From Bacteroidota bacterium (GTDB lineage Bacteria; Bacteroidota; Bacteroidia; Chitinophagales; Chitinophagaceae), in contig JAFAEM010000047.1 of NCBI GenBank assembly GCA_023424015.1, forward strand, positions 31,016 to 95,015: DNA of 64,000 nt, in the 5' to 3' direction. The position numbers were made by a program, and so were the translations under genes. Every line of letters begins with the position of its first letter. Position 1 is the first letter of the stretch. Below, one piece after another: positions 25,401 through 33,192 of the stretch. Under the pieces are notes generated by a model that had not been told where the DNA came from, ran no database searches, and was given only the letters and a program-made list of their open reading frames with translations.

Positions 25401-25435
25401 CCTGGGCCAGCTCTAACCGGCCGCGCCCAGGTTTT
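25401..25435 (+). terminator. Hairpin plus TTTT abutting the tRNA
   Basis: Perfect 7-bp arms CCTGGGC (25401-25407) and GCCCAGG (25425-25431) then TTTT, ending on the base before the tRNA. As a terminator it would stop transcripts just before the tRNA; alternatively it is a maturation signal for the tRNA 5' end. Confidence 0.5.
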
Positions 25436-25508
25436 AGTGGGGTAGAGCAGTTGGTAGCTCGTTTGGCTCATAACCAAAAGGTCGGCAGTTCGAATCTGTC
25501 CCCCGCTA
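25436..25508 (+). tRNA. tRNA with CAU anticodon (Met or lysidine-Ile)
   Basis: 73 nt folding as a full cloverleaf: acceptor AGTGGGG/CCCCGCT with one G-U, D stem GAGC/GCTC, anticodon stem TTTGG/CCAAA with loop CTCATAA (anticodon CAT at 25469-25471), T stem GGCAG/CTGTC with loop TTCGAAT, discriminator A. The 1:72 pair is A-U, so this is not a classic initiator tRNA; it could read AUG or, if modified with lysidine, AUA. CCA is not encoded. A tRNA inside a prophage early region is a known way for phages to support decoding or resist anticodon nucleases. Confidence 0.92.
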
Positions 25509-25895
25509 CAAAAAACCAACCGTAGTCGTCACGGCAATGGCTATGATGGAAGTCTCGAAGGGGTGGCCGCCCCAACGTCTTTACGAAGGCATGAGAGTTA
25601 GGCCAACGTCATAGGAGTAATCAGACTGACAGCCGGGAAAGACCGGCATTTTAAAAGTTCTTTTAAACGAATACCATATACAGGGGATTCACAGCATTTC
25701 AAGCCGCTCGGTTTGGGCCCGGTGAACGGATTTTGACTGCCGCCCGGGAGAGAGTAAGTAAGCCAGAACTGGTAGCCAACCCAGGACCCTTACTAAGTAC
25801 CATCAAGTCATTGAGGTTTGAAAAGGCTGCCCCACCCATGAAGAAACCCCTGAATGGCATCGGGGTGGCCAGCATCAGCAATGGTGCTGGCTTTT
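25509..25895 (+). ncRNA. Candidate large structured phage non-coding RNA
   Basis: About 390 nt with no convincing gene, right after the tRNA. Helices visible by eye: CTATGATG (25541-25548) with CGTCATAG (25607-25614), closing a domain with hairpin GGGG/CCCC (25560-25573); GCCGG/CCGGC (25632-25647); TTTAAAAG/CTTTTAAA (25650-25667); CAAGCCG/CGGTTTG (25700-25715); AGTAAG (25753) with CTTACT (25789); ACCCC/GGGGT (25846-25866). It ends in a perfect terminator, GCCAGCA/TGCTGGC plus TTTT (25868-25895). Large ornate RNAs such as GOLLD and ROOL are known beside tRNAs in phages; membership is not established. Confidence 0.6.
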
Positions 25896-25910
25896 AATAA
25901 AACTATTGCT

Positions 25911-26108
25911 ATGTACAAACTGATATATACCGTCGAGCTTACAACACGGCCAACATTCACAGCCAGGAGAAAAGCTGAATCAAAAGTGGCAGCTCGCGAA
26001 CTGAAATCAAAACTGCTATCAAAAAATATCAAGGAAGGACGCACTATATACAGCGGCTTCCAACTCTTCGATATAATAGAAAACCGAATCATCAATCACA
26101 ATTTTTAA
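25911..26108 (+). CDS. Small basic early phage protein
   Basis: 65 residues from ATG 25911; an upstream in-frame ATG lies inside the terminator hairpin and is rejected. The protein is MYKLIYTVELTTRPTF followed by a basic helix (RRKAESKVAARELKSKLLSK). Unrecognised. Its start follows the RNA terminator by 15 bp, so it probably has its own promoter; the stop is 2 bp before the next start. Confidence 0.45.
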   Translation: MYKLIYTVELTTRPTFTARRKAESKVAARELKSKLLSKNIKEGRTIYSGFQLFDIIENRIINHNF

Positions 26109-26110
26109 CC

Positions 26111-26434
26111 ATGAAAAATTTACTCATCATCTCCGCCATCGCCGCATCGACATTCAGCCAGCAATCCGGCTGCAGTAAATCAGGATGCGTTACCGAACGC
26201 GACGTTCAACGTCATGACAGGAAGCAATTCAGGGCATCAGTAGTGCTTAAAGAAGGTGGCACTATTGCCCAGGCTAATGAATACAGAAGAACCACGCTTG
26301 TATCAGTACGTCGCACCATGCGCGGATATAAGCATCTATTTGTGACCGATGAAAGCGATACTGTGTATCTGTACCTGCACCCAAAACTGGAAACTGGAGA
26401 ATGCTATCTTATTAAGAACCTTTTATTCTCATAA
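26111..26434 (+). CDS. Exported or lipid-anchored small phage protein
   Basis: 107 residues. The N-terminus (MKNLLIISAIAASTFSQQSG) is signal-like, followed by CSKSGC; the -3 residue is poor for a lipobox, so anchoring is uncertain. The rest is a small beta-type domain (RASVVLKEGGTIAQANEYRR, KHLFVTDESDTVYLYLH). The first 22 nt match those of the gene at 2909. Ends before a terminator at 26451. Confidence 0.5.
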   Translation: MKNLLIISAIAASTFSQQSGCSKSGCVTERDVQRHDRKQFRASVVLKEGGTIAQANEYRRTTLVSVRRTMRGYKHLFVTDESDTVYLYLHPKLETGECYLIKNLLFS

Positions 26435-26450
26435 TGCTAATCTAACAACC

Positions 26451-26479
26451 GGCGCTGGTATTCATGCCTGGCGCCTTTT
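26451..26479 (+). terminator. Terminator
   Basis: Arms GGCGC (26451-26455) and GCGCC (26471-26475) followed by TTTT, 16 bp after the preceding stop. Confidence 0.6.
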
Positions 26480-26491
26480 AAAAAAACTCTT

Positions 26492-26761
26492 ATGCTAGAG
26501 CTTCAAATTAAAATAAATCGACACAAAGAAACCAAGCCAGCCTGGCCGGATATAACGGAAAAAAACTTTGTCGAATCGCTGAGCCTCGAACGCGCCGGGA
26601 TCCTCGAAAAAGGAATGACAAGCGGTAAGACGTCAGTCGCTCTCGCTCTTAAAGATGCAAATGGTGGCTATTATTTCGCGCAGACGAGCGCTGAGCTCAT
26701 AAAAGCATTATATCACGCAATCCAGGGGGCTGAACAGCAGTGGAAGGAAAACCCTGAATAA
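26492..26761 (+). CDS. Small early phage protein
   Basis: 89 residues (LELQIKINRHKETKPAWPDI, ERAGILEKGMTSGKTSVALA, GGYYFAQTSAELIKALYHAI). The last part is a beta strand followed by a helix. GMTSGKTS resembles a P-loop by chance; spacing and the short length make ATP binding unlikely. No family recognised. Confidence 0.5.
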   Translation: MLELQIKINRHKETKPAWPDITEKNFVESLSLERAGILEKGMTSGKTSVALALKDANGGYYFAQTSAELIKALYHAIQGAEQQWKENPE

Positions 26762-26775
26762 AAAAGCTATCAAAC

Positions 26776-26979
26776 ATGGCATTTACAATGACTGATACAG
26801 AATATCTGCAACTGCTAAAAGATTTGTTCAAGCAGTACGAAAAACAGAAGAATAGATATAATAAAATGGCGAAGGCATATCTGGAAAAATTCAAGCATGA
26901 AACTGAACGATGCAATCGCTTACTGTCAGATATCGAGAAATTGAAAAATAAAATTGAAAATACTCAAATGACCTCTTAG
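26776..26979 (+). CDS. Coiled-coil early phage protein
   Basis: 67 residues, one long Lys/Glu-rich helix (YLQLLKDLFKQYEKQKNRYN, HETERCNRLLSDIEKLKNKI). Probably dimeric. No function recognised. A perfect terminator follows at 27005. Confidence 0.5.
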   Translation: MAFTMTDTEYLQLLKDLFKQYEKQKNRYNKMAKAYLEKFKHETERCNRLLSDIEKLKNKIENTQMTS

Positions 26980-27004
26980 GTGAAGAGGATTGGTGGCTTG
27001 TTAA

Positions 27005-27035
27005 GGGGCCGTTGGTTCGACGGCCCCAATTTTTA
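27005..27035 (+). terminator. Terminator
   Basis: Perfect 8-bp arms GGGGCCGT (27005-27012) and ACGGCCCC (27020-27027), loop of 7, then AATTTTT. Confidence 0.85.
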
Positions 27036-27056
27036 AAATTCAAAACTTGAAAGTCT

Positions 27057-27194
27057 ATGCGCAAACAACGCTATACCAAATCACAGGCCGATACTGCCCT
27101 GGCGATCATCGTCACAATTGTATTCGTGCTATTTGTCAGCGGCTGCTGTATTGGCTTCCTTTCTTACATCTTCAATCAGCTGGCAAATGACTAA
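27057..27194 (+). CDS. 45-residue single-helix membrane protein
   Basis: Short ORF with a basic N-terminus (MRKQRYTKSQADTALAIIVT) and one membrane helix (IVFVLFVSGCCIGFLSYIF). It starts after a terminator and overlaps the next gene by 8 bp, which supports it as a real coupled gene. Function unknown. Confidence 0.5.
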   Translation: MRKQRYTKSQADTALAIIVTIVFVLFVSGCCIGFLSYIFNQLAND

Positions 27195-27645
27195 AGACCA
27201 ACTCACCCGCATTGCGGATCTGCAGATAAAGATCCTGACCATCGATGAACGCCTCGAATTTTTAAAGGGCGCCATGCGCCAATTGCTTTATGAGAATTGC
27301 AAGGTGCAGATATCATTTACCATGGTCAACCAGGATATTAAGCAGAAGAATGATATCAATCAGGAGATTTTTACGATGAGCGGGATGGGAGGGTTCTCGT
27401 CTATCTTTCATTTCCCACCGGAATTACTCTCTGTACCAAAGCCGAAGATCGAAAATGATAAAACGTCTTTCGTGGCCGACTTCACAGATGGTAACGCCGT
27501 GCTCATCCTCAATACTTTCTTCAACCAGGAGAAGACGCTGCAGAAACAGTACCAGCAGGAACTACAACAGCTGCTGAGTGATTGTATGCCACAGGCACCA
27601 CATGACAACCCGATTCTTCAACTACATCAAAATAAACAGCTATGA
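27187..27645 (+). CDS. Helical early phage protein
   Basis: 152 residues from ATG 27187; a longer TTG-initiated frame would read through the small membrane gene in another frame and is rejected. The N-terminus is a coiled coil (TRIADLQIKILTIDERLEFL), the middle is Phe/Met-rich, and the C-terminus has a Gln-rich helix (TLQKQYQQELQQLLSDCMP). Not recognised. Overlaps the next gene by 4 bp. Confidence 0.5.
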   Translation: MTKDQLTRIADLQIKILTIDERLEFLKGAMRQLLYENCKVQISFTMVNQDIKQKNDINQEIFTMSGMGGFSSIFHFPPELLSVPKPKIENDKTSFVADFTDGNAVLILNTFFNQEKTLQKQYQQELQQLLSDCMPQAPHDNPILQLHQNKQL

Positions 27646-27941
27646 ATATAATGGGGCATATCATCAAGCCCGAATGCATCCACGGCATTGGGCCACTCAT
27701 GAAAGAATTTGGTACCGGTACCGATTATGCATTATATAACCATTTTAGGTTTTTCTTCGAGTTACACCTGGCCGGTCACACTACAAAGATCAATTCGGAT
27801 TGGGTATACACTACGGCAGTAACAGACTCAGTGTATCAAAGCAGCCGAAAGTCGGCGGACAAATTCAAAAATGAATATATAAAAGCTGTTGATGAAATTA
27901 AAAAACTGATCAAATACGGTTTTCCGGTCCCGATCGGTTAA
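27642..27941 (+). CDS. Small early phage protein
   Basis: 99 residues (IIKPECIHGIGPLMKEFGTG, NHFRFFFELHLAGHTTKINS, NEYIKAVDEIKKLIKYGFPV), alpha/beta. Not recognised. Located directly upstream of the primase/helicase. Confidence 0.5.
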   Translation: MNIMGHIIKPECIHGIGPLMKEFGTGTDYALYNHFRFFFELHLAGHTTKINSDWVYTTAVTDSVYQSSRKSADKFKNEYIKAVDEIKKLIKYGFPVPIG

Positions 27942-27995
27942 TATTTTAAAACCTCAATCCCTCATCCTTTGCTCAAACACTTCATTAAATTCATA

Positions 27996-30521
27996 ATGTC
28001 ACTAACCGGTAACGCATCTGACAGCAATTACTTCCAATCACGAATGGACGCACTCGGGATCACGGAAGAAGAAAATAAAATCGGCATCCTGCAAAACGAA
28101 AACGGTGAGAATGTAATCAAAGAATTGCCGGTATTCACGCCAGGGAAAAAGAAACCCGGCATCGATATCCTGGTCTGCACACTCGATCGCACCACGATCA
28201 ACTACAAGCCCGATGGCTCGCGCTGGTCAGATAACTATAAACTCACCCGGCTGGAAAAGCCGATAGTTAAAGCGGACGGGTCTGTGATCAAATACCTGAT
28301 GCCAAAAGGCCAGGGCGCCTACCCTTTCTTTCACCCGTCCCTCATTGAAAAATTCGAGAAGGAAGAAAAGATTCCAACCCTCTTTCTCACGGAAGGCTTT
28401 TTTAAAGCCTGGAAGGGCTGCAAGCATGGCATACCGGTGATCGGCCTGTCGAGCATCACTCACATGAAAGAACCCGGGAAGAATTGCATCCATCGTGATA
28501 TCGAGCGACTGATCAAAGCCTGCAAGGTGAAGCGCGTGGTATGGCTCACCGATGGCGACTGCCTCGATATCACAGGCAAGGATCTGAAAGACGGCATTGA
28601 TCTGTATAAGCGGCCTAAGAACTTTTTTGCATCCTGCGAAATCTTTAAGACCCTGCTGGATGATTTTGAAGTAGACAAATTCTTCTTCCACATCGACACC
28701 GATGGCATCGCGGCCACCCATAAGTTGCAGGATCGTGGCGCCGTAAAAGGACTGGATGATCTGCTGGTCGCTTTCCCTGGCCACATCGACGCCATAGTGG
28801 ATGATATCAGCAGCGTCAGCAGTCAGTCGGACTGGTTTGTGAAGCACAACATCACCACCGGCATCCGAAAAATACTGACCTACTTCAAGCTCAATTCCCC
28901 CCTGGAATTCTATCTCTTCCATGTAGAGCGCCGGCCAGATCTTAAAAACATAGAGTGGCAGTTCAACGGTACCAAGTATAAGTATGACGAAGAGAAGCAT
29001 GACGTGGCTATCGTATCGCCCCGGTCGGCCAAAGACTATTTCCGTGTGGGCGATCAGTATTATGAATTTGTCCAGATTCCCAATAAGTACGGCCAGCTGG
29101 AGAAGATATTCCATGCCCGGCAGAAGGGCACCATCATCGACGACCATGGTAAGTCATTATTCAAACACATTCCAAAGTACAAGGCATTTTGCAACGTCCC
29201 CGATCACGTCAACTTCCAGCAGGTCATTCATAATTGTTTCAATATGTACGGACCATTCGAGCACGAAATGGAAGCGCAGAAATGCTCGGAGCTGGATTTC
29301 CCTCATATACTCGGATTCATCAAACATATTTTTGGCGAGACCAAAGTGAGTTTCATCCACCCCACCACCAAGCAAAAGCATGAATACCCTAATTGGGAGT
29401 TGGGCATGGATTACCTGCAGGTGCTGCTGCAGAGGCCTGCTGAAAAGCTGCCGATCATCTGCCTGGTATCGCGCGACAACAATACCGGTAAGAGCACCTT
29501 TGGAAAATTCCTCCGCATGCTCTTCACCCGCAACGTGGCCATCGTAGGCAACCAGGACCTGGCCGGTGACTTCAACGCGCATTGGGCGTCCAAGCTGGTG
29601 GTAGTCTGCGACGAAACCAAGATCGATAAGCAGCATGTAATCGAGAAAGTAAAGAATCTTTCCACCGCTGATAAGATCATGATGAATGCAAAGGGCAAGG
29701 ATCACGTCGAGATTGACTGCTTTATAAAGTTCATATTCATCACCAACAATGAAGATTCATTCATCAACATTACTGAAGATGATATCCGCTACTGGGTGCT
29801 GAAGGTGCCGGTGCTTAGAAACGAGGTCACCAATATGCTCGACCTGATGCAGGAAGAGATACCTGCGTTTCTGAATTTTATGAGTACCCGCAAGATATTA
29901 ACAGAGCAACTCAACCGGATGTGGTTTCATCCCCACCTGTTAAAGACAGAGGCGCTGCGTAAGGTTATCATCAACAGTCAGCCCACCATCATCAAAGAGC
30001 TCCGCCAGCGCATGAAGGAAATGTTCCTGGATTTCGGAGTGGAGGAAATTCTAATGACTGTATCGAATGTCCGTGATGAATTCTTCCGCGGCAACCGGTA
30101 CGAAGGAAACTACCTGGATCGGGTGATCCGCGAAGATCTGAAGGTGCAGAAAGTGAAGCAGTGGCGTTACAACGGCAAAATATATAAGACAGACGGTGAA
30201 GCCATCGAGGCAGCTAAGGCTCACCTGGGCAAGAAGAATGATCTGGAAGTGATGTCATATATCGAAGTGGAGGACTGCAATATGCGGTATTCCTATCCAC
30301 GGTGGGAAAAGTCACCCCAAAATCCAACAGAGCCGATCCGTGTGGATGTAAAGTACATCGGGAGGCCATACAGGTTCCAGAGGAGCCAGTTTGTATCACC
30401 CGATGAGAAAGTGGCGATGCCGGCAGACCTGGAATATGTCAACAGCATGACACCGGGACACAATGGCCATCAACCAATACCTGCAGACGCAGCTCAGCCG
30501 ATCGACGATCTACCATTTTAA
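27996..30521 (+). CDS. D5-type primase/helicase
   Basis: 841 residues from ATG 27996; an upstream in-frame TTG at 27969 is less likely. The N-terminal third carries a TOPRIM-like segment (FLTEGFFKAWKGCKHGIPVI near residue 130, then VVWLTDGDCLD). The C-terminal part is an SF3 helicase: Walker A SRDNNTGKST near residue 497, Walker B LVVVCDETKID, and the motif C strand FIFITNNEDSF. Such proteins make primers and unwind DNA at the phage origin. The gene is the core of the replication module; no replicative polymerase was found nearby, so the host polymerase is probably used. Confidence 0.85.
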   Translation: MSLTGNASDSNYFQSRMDALGITEEENKIGILQNENGENVIKELPVFTPGKKKPGIDILVCTLDRTTINYKPDGSRWSDNYKLTRLEKPIVKADGSVIKYLMPKGQGAYPFFHPSLIEKFEKEEKIPTLFLTEGFFKAWKGCKHGIPVIGLSSITHMKEPGKNCIHRDIERLIKACKVKRVVWLTDGDCLDITGKDLKDGIDLYKRPKNFFASCEIFKTLLDDFEVDKFFFHIDTDGIAATHKLQDRGAVKGLDDLLVAFPGHIDAIVDDISSVSSQSDWFVKHNITTGIRKILTYFKLNSPLEFYLFHVERRPDLKNIEWQFNGTKYKYDEEKHDVAIVSPRSAKDYFRVGDQYYEFVQIPNKYGQLEKIFHARQKGTIIDDHGKSLFKHIPKYKAFCNVPDHVNFQQVIHNCFNMYGPFEHEMEAQKCSELDFPHILGFIKHIFGETKVSFIHPTTKQKHEYPNWELGMDYLQVLLQRPAEKLPIICLVSRDNNTGKSTFGKFLRMLFTRNVAIVGNQDLAGDFNAHWASKLVVVCDETKIDKQHVIEKVKNLSTADKIMMNAKGKDHVEIDCFIKFIFITNNEDSFINITEDDIRYWVLKVPVLRNEVTNMLDLMQEEIPAFLNFMSTRKILTEQLNRMWFHPHLLKTEALRKVIINSQPTIIKELRQRMKEMFLDFGVEEILMTVSNVRDEFFRGNRYEGNYLDRVIREDLKVQKVKQWRYNGKIYKTDGEAIEAAKAHLGKKNDLEVMSYIEVEDCNMRYSYPRWEKSPQNPTEPIRVDVKYIGRPYRFQRSQFVSPDEKVAMPADLEYVNSMTPGHNGHQPIPADAAQPIDDLPF

Positions 30522-30540
30522 TCATTTTAAAAGCACCGCT

Positions 30541-30768
30541 ATGTCATTCATAAGAGTAAAAGACCTCGCCGACCTGGAACAAAAATTTCTCCGGGCTGTT
30601 CAAATTCTGAAACGCATGCGTGAAGCCCAAATCCATTGGCATGAACACTATGGCTATCATGCAAAAATCGCTCGCCAGAGCTGGGAAGAGAAAGCTGATG
30701 ATTTCATTGAGGGCTTGAAAATAGTTAGTGATCAAAAAAAAGAACTGGAGCTTAAAATACCTGACTGA
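30541..30768 (+). CDS. Small helical protein after the primase
   Basis: 75 residues from ATG 30541 (an upstream in-frame start would overlap the primase gene by 59 bp). Helical and rich in charged residues (FLRAVQILKRMREAQIHWHE, EEKADDFIEGLKIVSDQKKE). Unrecognised. Its last base is shared with the start of the HNH gene. Confidence 0.5.
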   Translation: MSFIRVKDLADLEQKFLRAVQILKRMREAQIHWHEHYGYHAKIARQSWEEKADDFIEGLKIVSDQKKELELKIPD

Positions 30769-31637
30769 TGGCACGTATAGTAATAACAGCAGCACAAATC
30801 CGGTTTATCAAAAAGAACTACCTGAAGATGTCAGCATCCGATATCGACCGCAAGTATGGTGTGAGTGAGGGTGTCAGCAGCAGGTGGATGAAGAAGAATG
30901 GATATAAGGTCCCAAAAAAGGTATGGATAAAATTCAGGGTAGAGAAACAACGGCAGGCCACTTCATCCACGCCTAAAGTTGATCGTTATTTGAAGAATAA
31001 CTACCTGAAGGTACCAGTGAATAGAATGGCCAATACCATTGGCCGCAGTGAAACATTTGTAAAAACCCGCATGCGTCAACTGGGATTGGTAACACCCAGG
31101 CACATCGTCCGGAAATTCATCAAAGATTCGCAAATAAAGAAGGGCAACGTGCCACCCAACAAAGGGAAGAAGATGCCGAAGCATGTGTATGAGAAGGTGA
31201 AGGCGACAATGTTCAAGAAAGGCCAGCTACCCGCGAATGCCATCGGGTTTAAGGATGGTGATATCTCAGTTCGATTGCACAATGGCAAAAAGGCGTACAA
31301 GTTTATTCGCCTTAGCCGCGGTGTTTGGTACCCCTATCATCAATACCAATGGGAGCGCAAGCATGGGAAAATACCAGCTGGCTTCTGCCTTTGGTTTAAA
31401 GATGGCAATAGTATGAATTATAATGTCAGGAACCTGGAGTTGATATCGCGTAAAGAAAATATGTTGAGGAATTCCGGTGCTCTCCACCTGCCGGATGGAT
31501 ATGTGGCACAGACTATCGCCGGCCGTAAATCAAAGCACCTGTACAACGAGATCCTGGGCGATAAGAACCTTATCGATGTCAAGCGATTGCAAATTCTTAT
31601 AAACCGAAAGATAAAATCAATTCAAAATGGAAAATAA
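30768..31637 (+). CDS. HNH endonuclease with repeated N-terminal HTH
   Basis: 289 residues. The N-terminal half has two similar units, FIKKNYLKMSASDIDRKYGV and YLKNNYLKVPVNRMANTIGR, each with a following helix that reads as a helix-turn-helix. The C-terminal half is an HNH_3-type nuclease: YHQYQWERKHGKIPAGFCLW, then FKDGNSMNYNVRNLELISRK with the Asn-x3-Asn-Leu-Glu pattern. This resembles free-standing homing endonucleases of phages. It lies between replication genes and may be a mobile insertion, though it overlaps both neighbours neatly. Confidence 0.75.
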   Translation: MARIVITAAQIRFIKKNYLKMSASDIDRKYGVSEGVSSRWMKKNGYKVPKKVWIKFRVEKQRQATSSTPKVDRYLKNNYLKVPVNRMANTIGRSETFVKTRMRQLGLVTPRHIVRKFIKDSQIKKGNVPPNKGKKMPKHVYEKVKATMFKKGQLPANAIGFKDGDISVRLHNGKKAYKFIRLSRGVWYPYHQYQWERKHGKIPAGFCLWFKDGNSMNYNVRNLELISRKENMLRNSGALHLPDGYVAQTIAGRKSKHLYNEILGDKNLIDVKRLQILINRKIKSIQNGK

Positions 31638-31881
31638 CAGTGAAGCAGCAGAACTCCGCGGACATTTATTCCAGCAGCTGCAAAAGCTCAGCGATCCAGC
31701 AAGTGATCTGGATAAAGAAATAAAACGAGCAGAGGCGATCTCAAAGGTAGCCACCGTAATCGTCAACAGCCACAAGCAGGAAGTGGACATGGTGAAAGCT
31801 GCGGCCTTCGGCAACCTGAAAGGATCAGGTAACAAAAAAGACGCCCTCCCTGAACCAAAAAAATTGAAACATGGAAAATAG
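31627..31881 (+). CDS. Small helical early phage protein
   Basis: 84 residues, helical (AELRGHLFQQLQKLSDPASD, EIKRAEAISKVATVIVNSHK) with a basic tail (KKLKHGK). Overlaps the HNH gene by 11 bp and the next gene by 11 bp. Unrecognised. Confidence 0.5.
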   Translation: MENNSEAAELRGHLFQQLQKLSDPASDLDKEIKRAEAISKVATVIVNSHKQEVDMVKAAAFGNLKGSGNKKDALPEPKKLKHGK

Positions 31882-32338
31882 CCTCTCCCATATTCAAAAG
31901 CTGTTCATCTCAAATATGCTATCCACGCATACAGCACACGAGATGGCTGTCATCCTGGACAAGCCGATACAGGTTGTCAGGGGCGTGATCAATGAGCTCA
32001 CCGGCATCCATCCTAAGCGGAAGATCAAAGAACAAATACTCCGTGAAAAGGCTGAAAAAAAGCAGGTGAAAAAGCACAATGTAAAACTGCGCCGGCGTGC
32101 TGATCGGGCCAACGAAGAAGATCAGGCCATCAAAGTAGCCAGGGAGCTGGCCACCCTTCGCCGTAATAAAAGACTGCAGGAGCAATCATTCCAGACGCGC
32201 AAAGTTGACTATACGAAATATGTATCAGTGCGTATCGATCACCGGACGGTCATACAGGTCCCGGCAGGTACCGATATCGGCAAAGCGAAAGATCTGTATT
32301 TGAAAACGCACAAACCATTGACCTCACCTAAAATTTAA
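31871..32338 (+). CDS. HTH-containing early phage protein
   Basis: 155 residues. The N-terminus (HIQKLFISNMLSTHTAHEMA, ILDKPIQVVRGVINELTG) looks like a helix-turn-helix; residues about 57-75 are very basic (KAEKKQVKKHNVKLRRRADR); the C-terminus is a small beta unit (KYVSVRIDHRTVIQVPAGTD). DNA binding is plausible; target unknown. Confidence 0.5.
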   Translation: MENSLSHIQKLFISNMLSTHTAHEMAVILDKPIQVVRGVINELTGIHPKRKIKEQILREKAEKKQVKKHNVKLRRRADRANEEDQAIKVARELATLRRNKRLQEQSFQTRKVDYTKYVSVRIDHRTVIQVPAGTDIGKAKDLYLKTHKPLTSPKI

Positions 32339-32344
32339 AAAGCC

Positions 32345-32521
32345 ATGTCACTGATCAATTCCGGCAATGTGGATGATATCAGAAACTCCCTTCGCCACTG
32401 TGAGCACAAACTGAGCATCAAGGACATAAATGAAGAGATCGAAAAAGAAAAAAGTGGTAAGAATCGCGCATCGGTTATCAGTCTGTTGAAAGCAGCGATG
32501 AAAAGGAAAATGAAACAATGA
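32345..32521 (+). CDS. 58-residue basic helical protein
   Basis: Short ORF, MSLINSGNVDDIRNSLRHCE followed by a Lys/Glu-rich helix and ending AAMKRKMKQ. It sits 6 bp after one gene and its TGA overlaps the start of the Pol X-like gene (ATGA), so it is very likely translated. Function unknown. Confidence 0.5.
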   Translation: MSLINSGNVDDIRNSLRHCEHKLSIKDINEEIEKEKSGKNRASVISLLKAAMKRKMKQ

Positions 32522-33150
32522 TGTACCATCTTAACCACGCATGTCAAACGGCCATCCGCTTCCAGGAAATGCTTGCACCACACTGCGATCGCATCCATAT
32601 TGCCGGAAGTGTCCGCCGGCGCCAGCACCAGGTGAAAGATATCGAGATCGTGTGCCAGCCAAAAAAGGAATTCCAGGCCACGGATCTGTTTGGCGGTGGC
32701 CAGCACGTAATATCGAAGGATTTCACTGAGGCGCTGATGCAGATCACCGGTAAGGTCGTAAAGGGCAATGTCAACGGCAGATACATGCAGATCATCACCA
32801 GCAGCCGTATTTGCCCTGGCATCAAACTCGACCTGTTCATGCCCGATTCGGCAGACTATTTCCGCCAGCTGGTCATTCGCACCGGCAGCAAGGAGTATGT
32901 CCATCACATCATCGCCGGTGGATGGGTGCACAAGGGCTGGTGTGGTGTGAAGGATGTAGGCCTTCGCCGGATGGAAGATTGTACCAGGCGCATTGTAGCC
33001 GGTGGCAAAACAGTATGGAATCTATGGAATAAGGATGGTGAGAAGCCGCCAGCCTGGGAAAGTGAGGAAGAGTTTTATCAATGGATCGGTGTATCCTACC
33101 ACCCGCCACATGAACGCGAATTCAAAAACACTTTAAACCCGGTACAATAA
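32518..33150 (+). CDS. Minimal Pol X-type nucleotidyltransferase
   Basis: 210 residues. Pol beta-superfamily palm: GSVRRRQHQVKDIEIV with Asp41 and Glu43 as metal ligands and a third Asp105 in IKLDLFM. VIRTGSKEYVHHI and the closing WIGVSYHPPHERE match the thumb motifs of family X DNA polymerases. The 8-kDa lyase domain and the helix-hairpin-helix motifs are missing, so this is a palm-plus-thumb enzyme. Possible work: gap filling, end repair, or nucleotide addition. Belongs to the early replication operon. Confidence 0.75.
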   Translation: MMYHLNHACQTAIRFQEMLAPHCDRIHIAGSVRRRQHQVKDIEIVCQPKKEFQATDLFGGGQHVISKDFTEALMQITGKVVKGNVNGRYMQIITSSRICPGIKLDLFMPDSADYFRQLVIRTGSKEYVHHIIAGGWVHKGWCGVKDVGLRRMEDCTRRIVAGGKTVWNLWNKDGEKPPAWESEEEFYQWIGVSYHPPHEREFKNTLNPVQ

Positions 33151-33192
33151 TTTTTCAAAAATTGTAAAAGAGAACGAAAGATTCGAATTCAC

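Noticed and set aside
25436..25508. Initiator tRNA-fMet
   Set aside because: The first acceptor pair is A-U, not the mismatch expected for an initiator.
25699..26095. Open frames on the minus strand over the non-coding block
   Set aside because: Composition does not look protein-like and they cross the terminator and the small gene at 25911.
26620..26650. P-loop GMTSGKTS in the small protein at 26492
   Set aside because: An 89-residue protein without Walker B or fold support; the match is short and likely chance.
28227..29147. 306-residue open frame on the minus strand
   Set aside because: Antisense to the primase/helicase gene, whose own motifs are clear.
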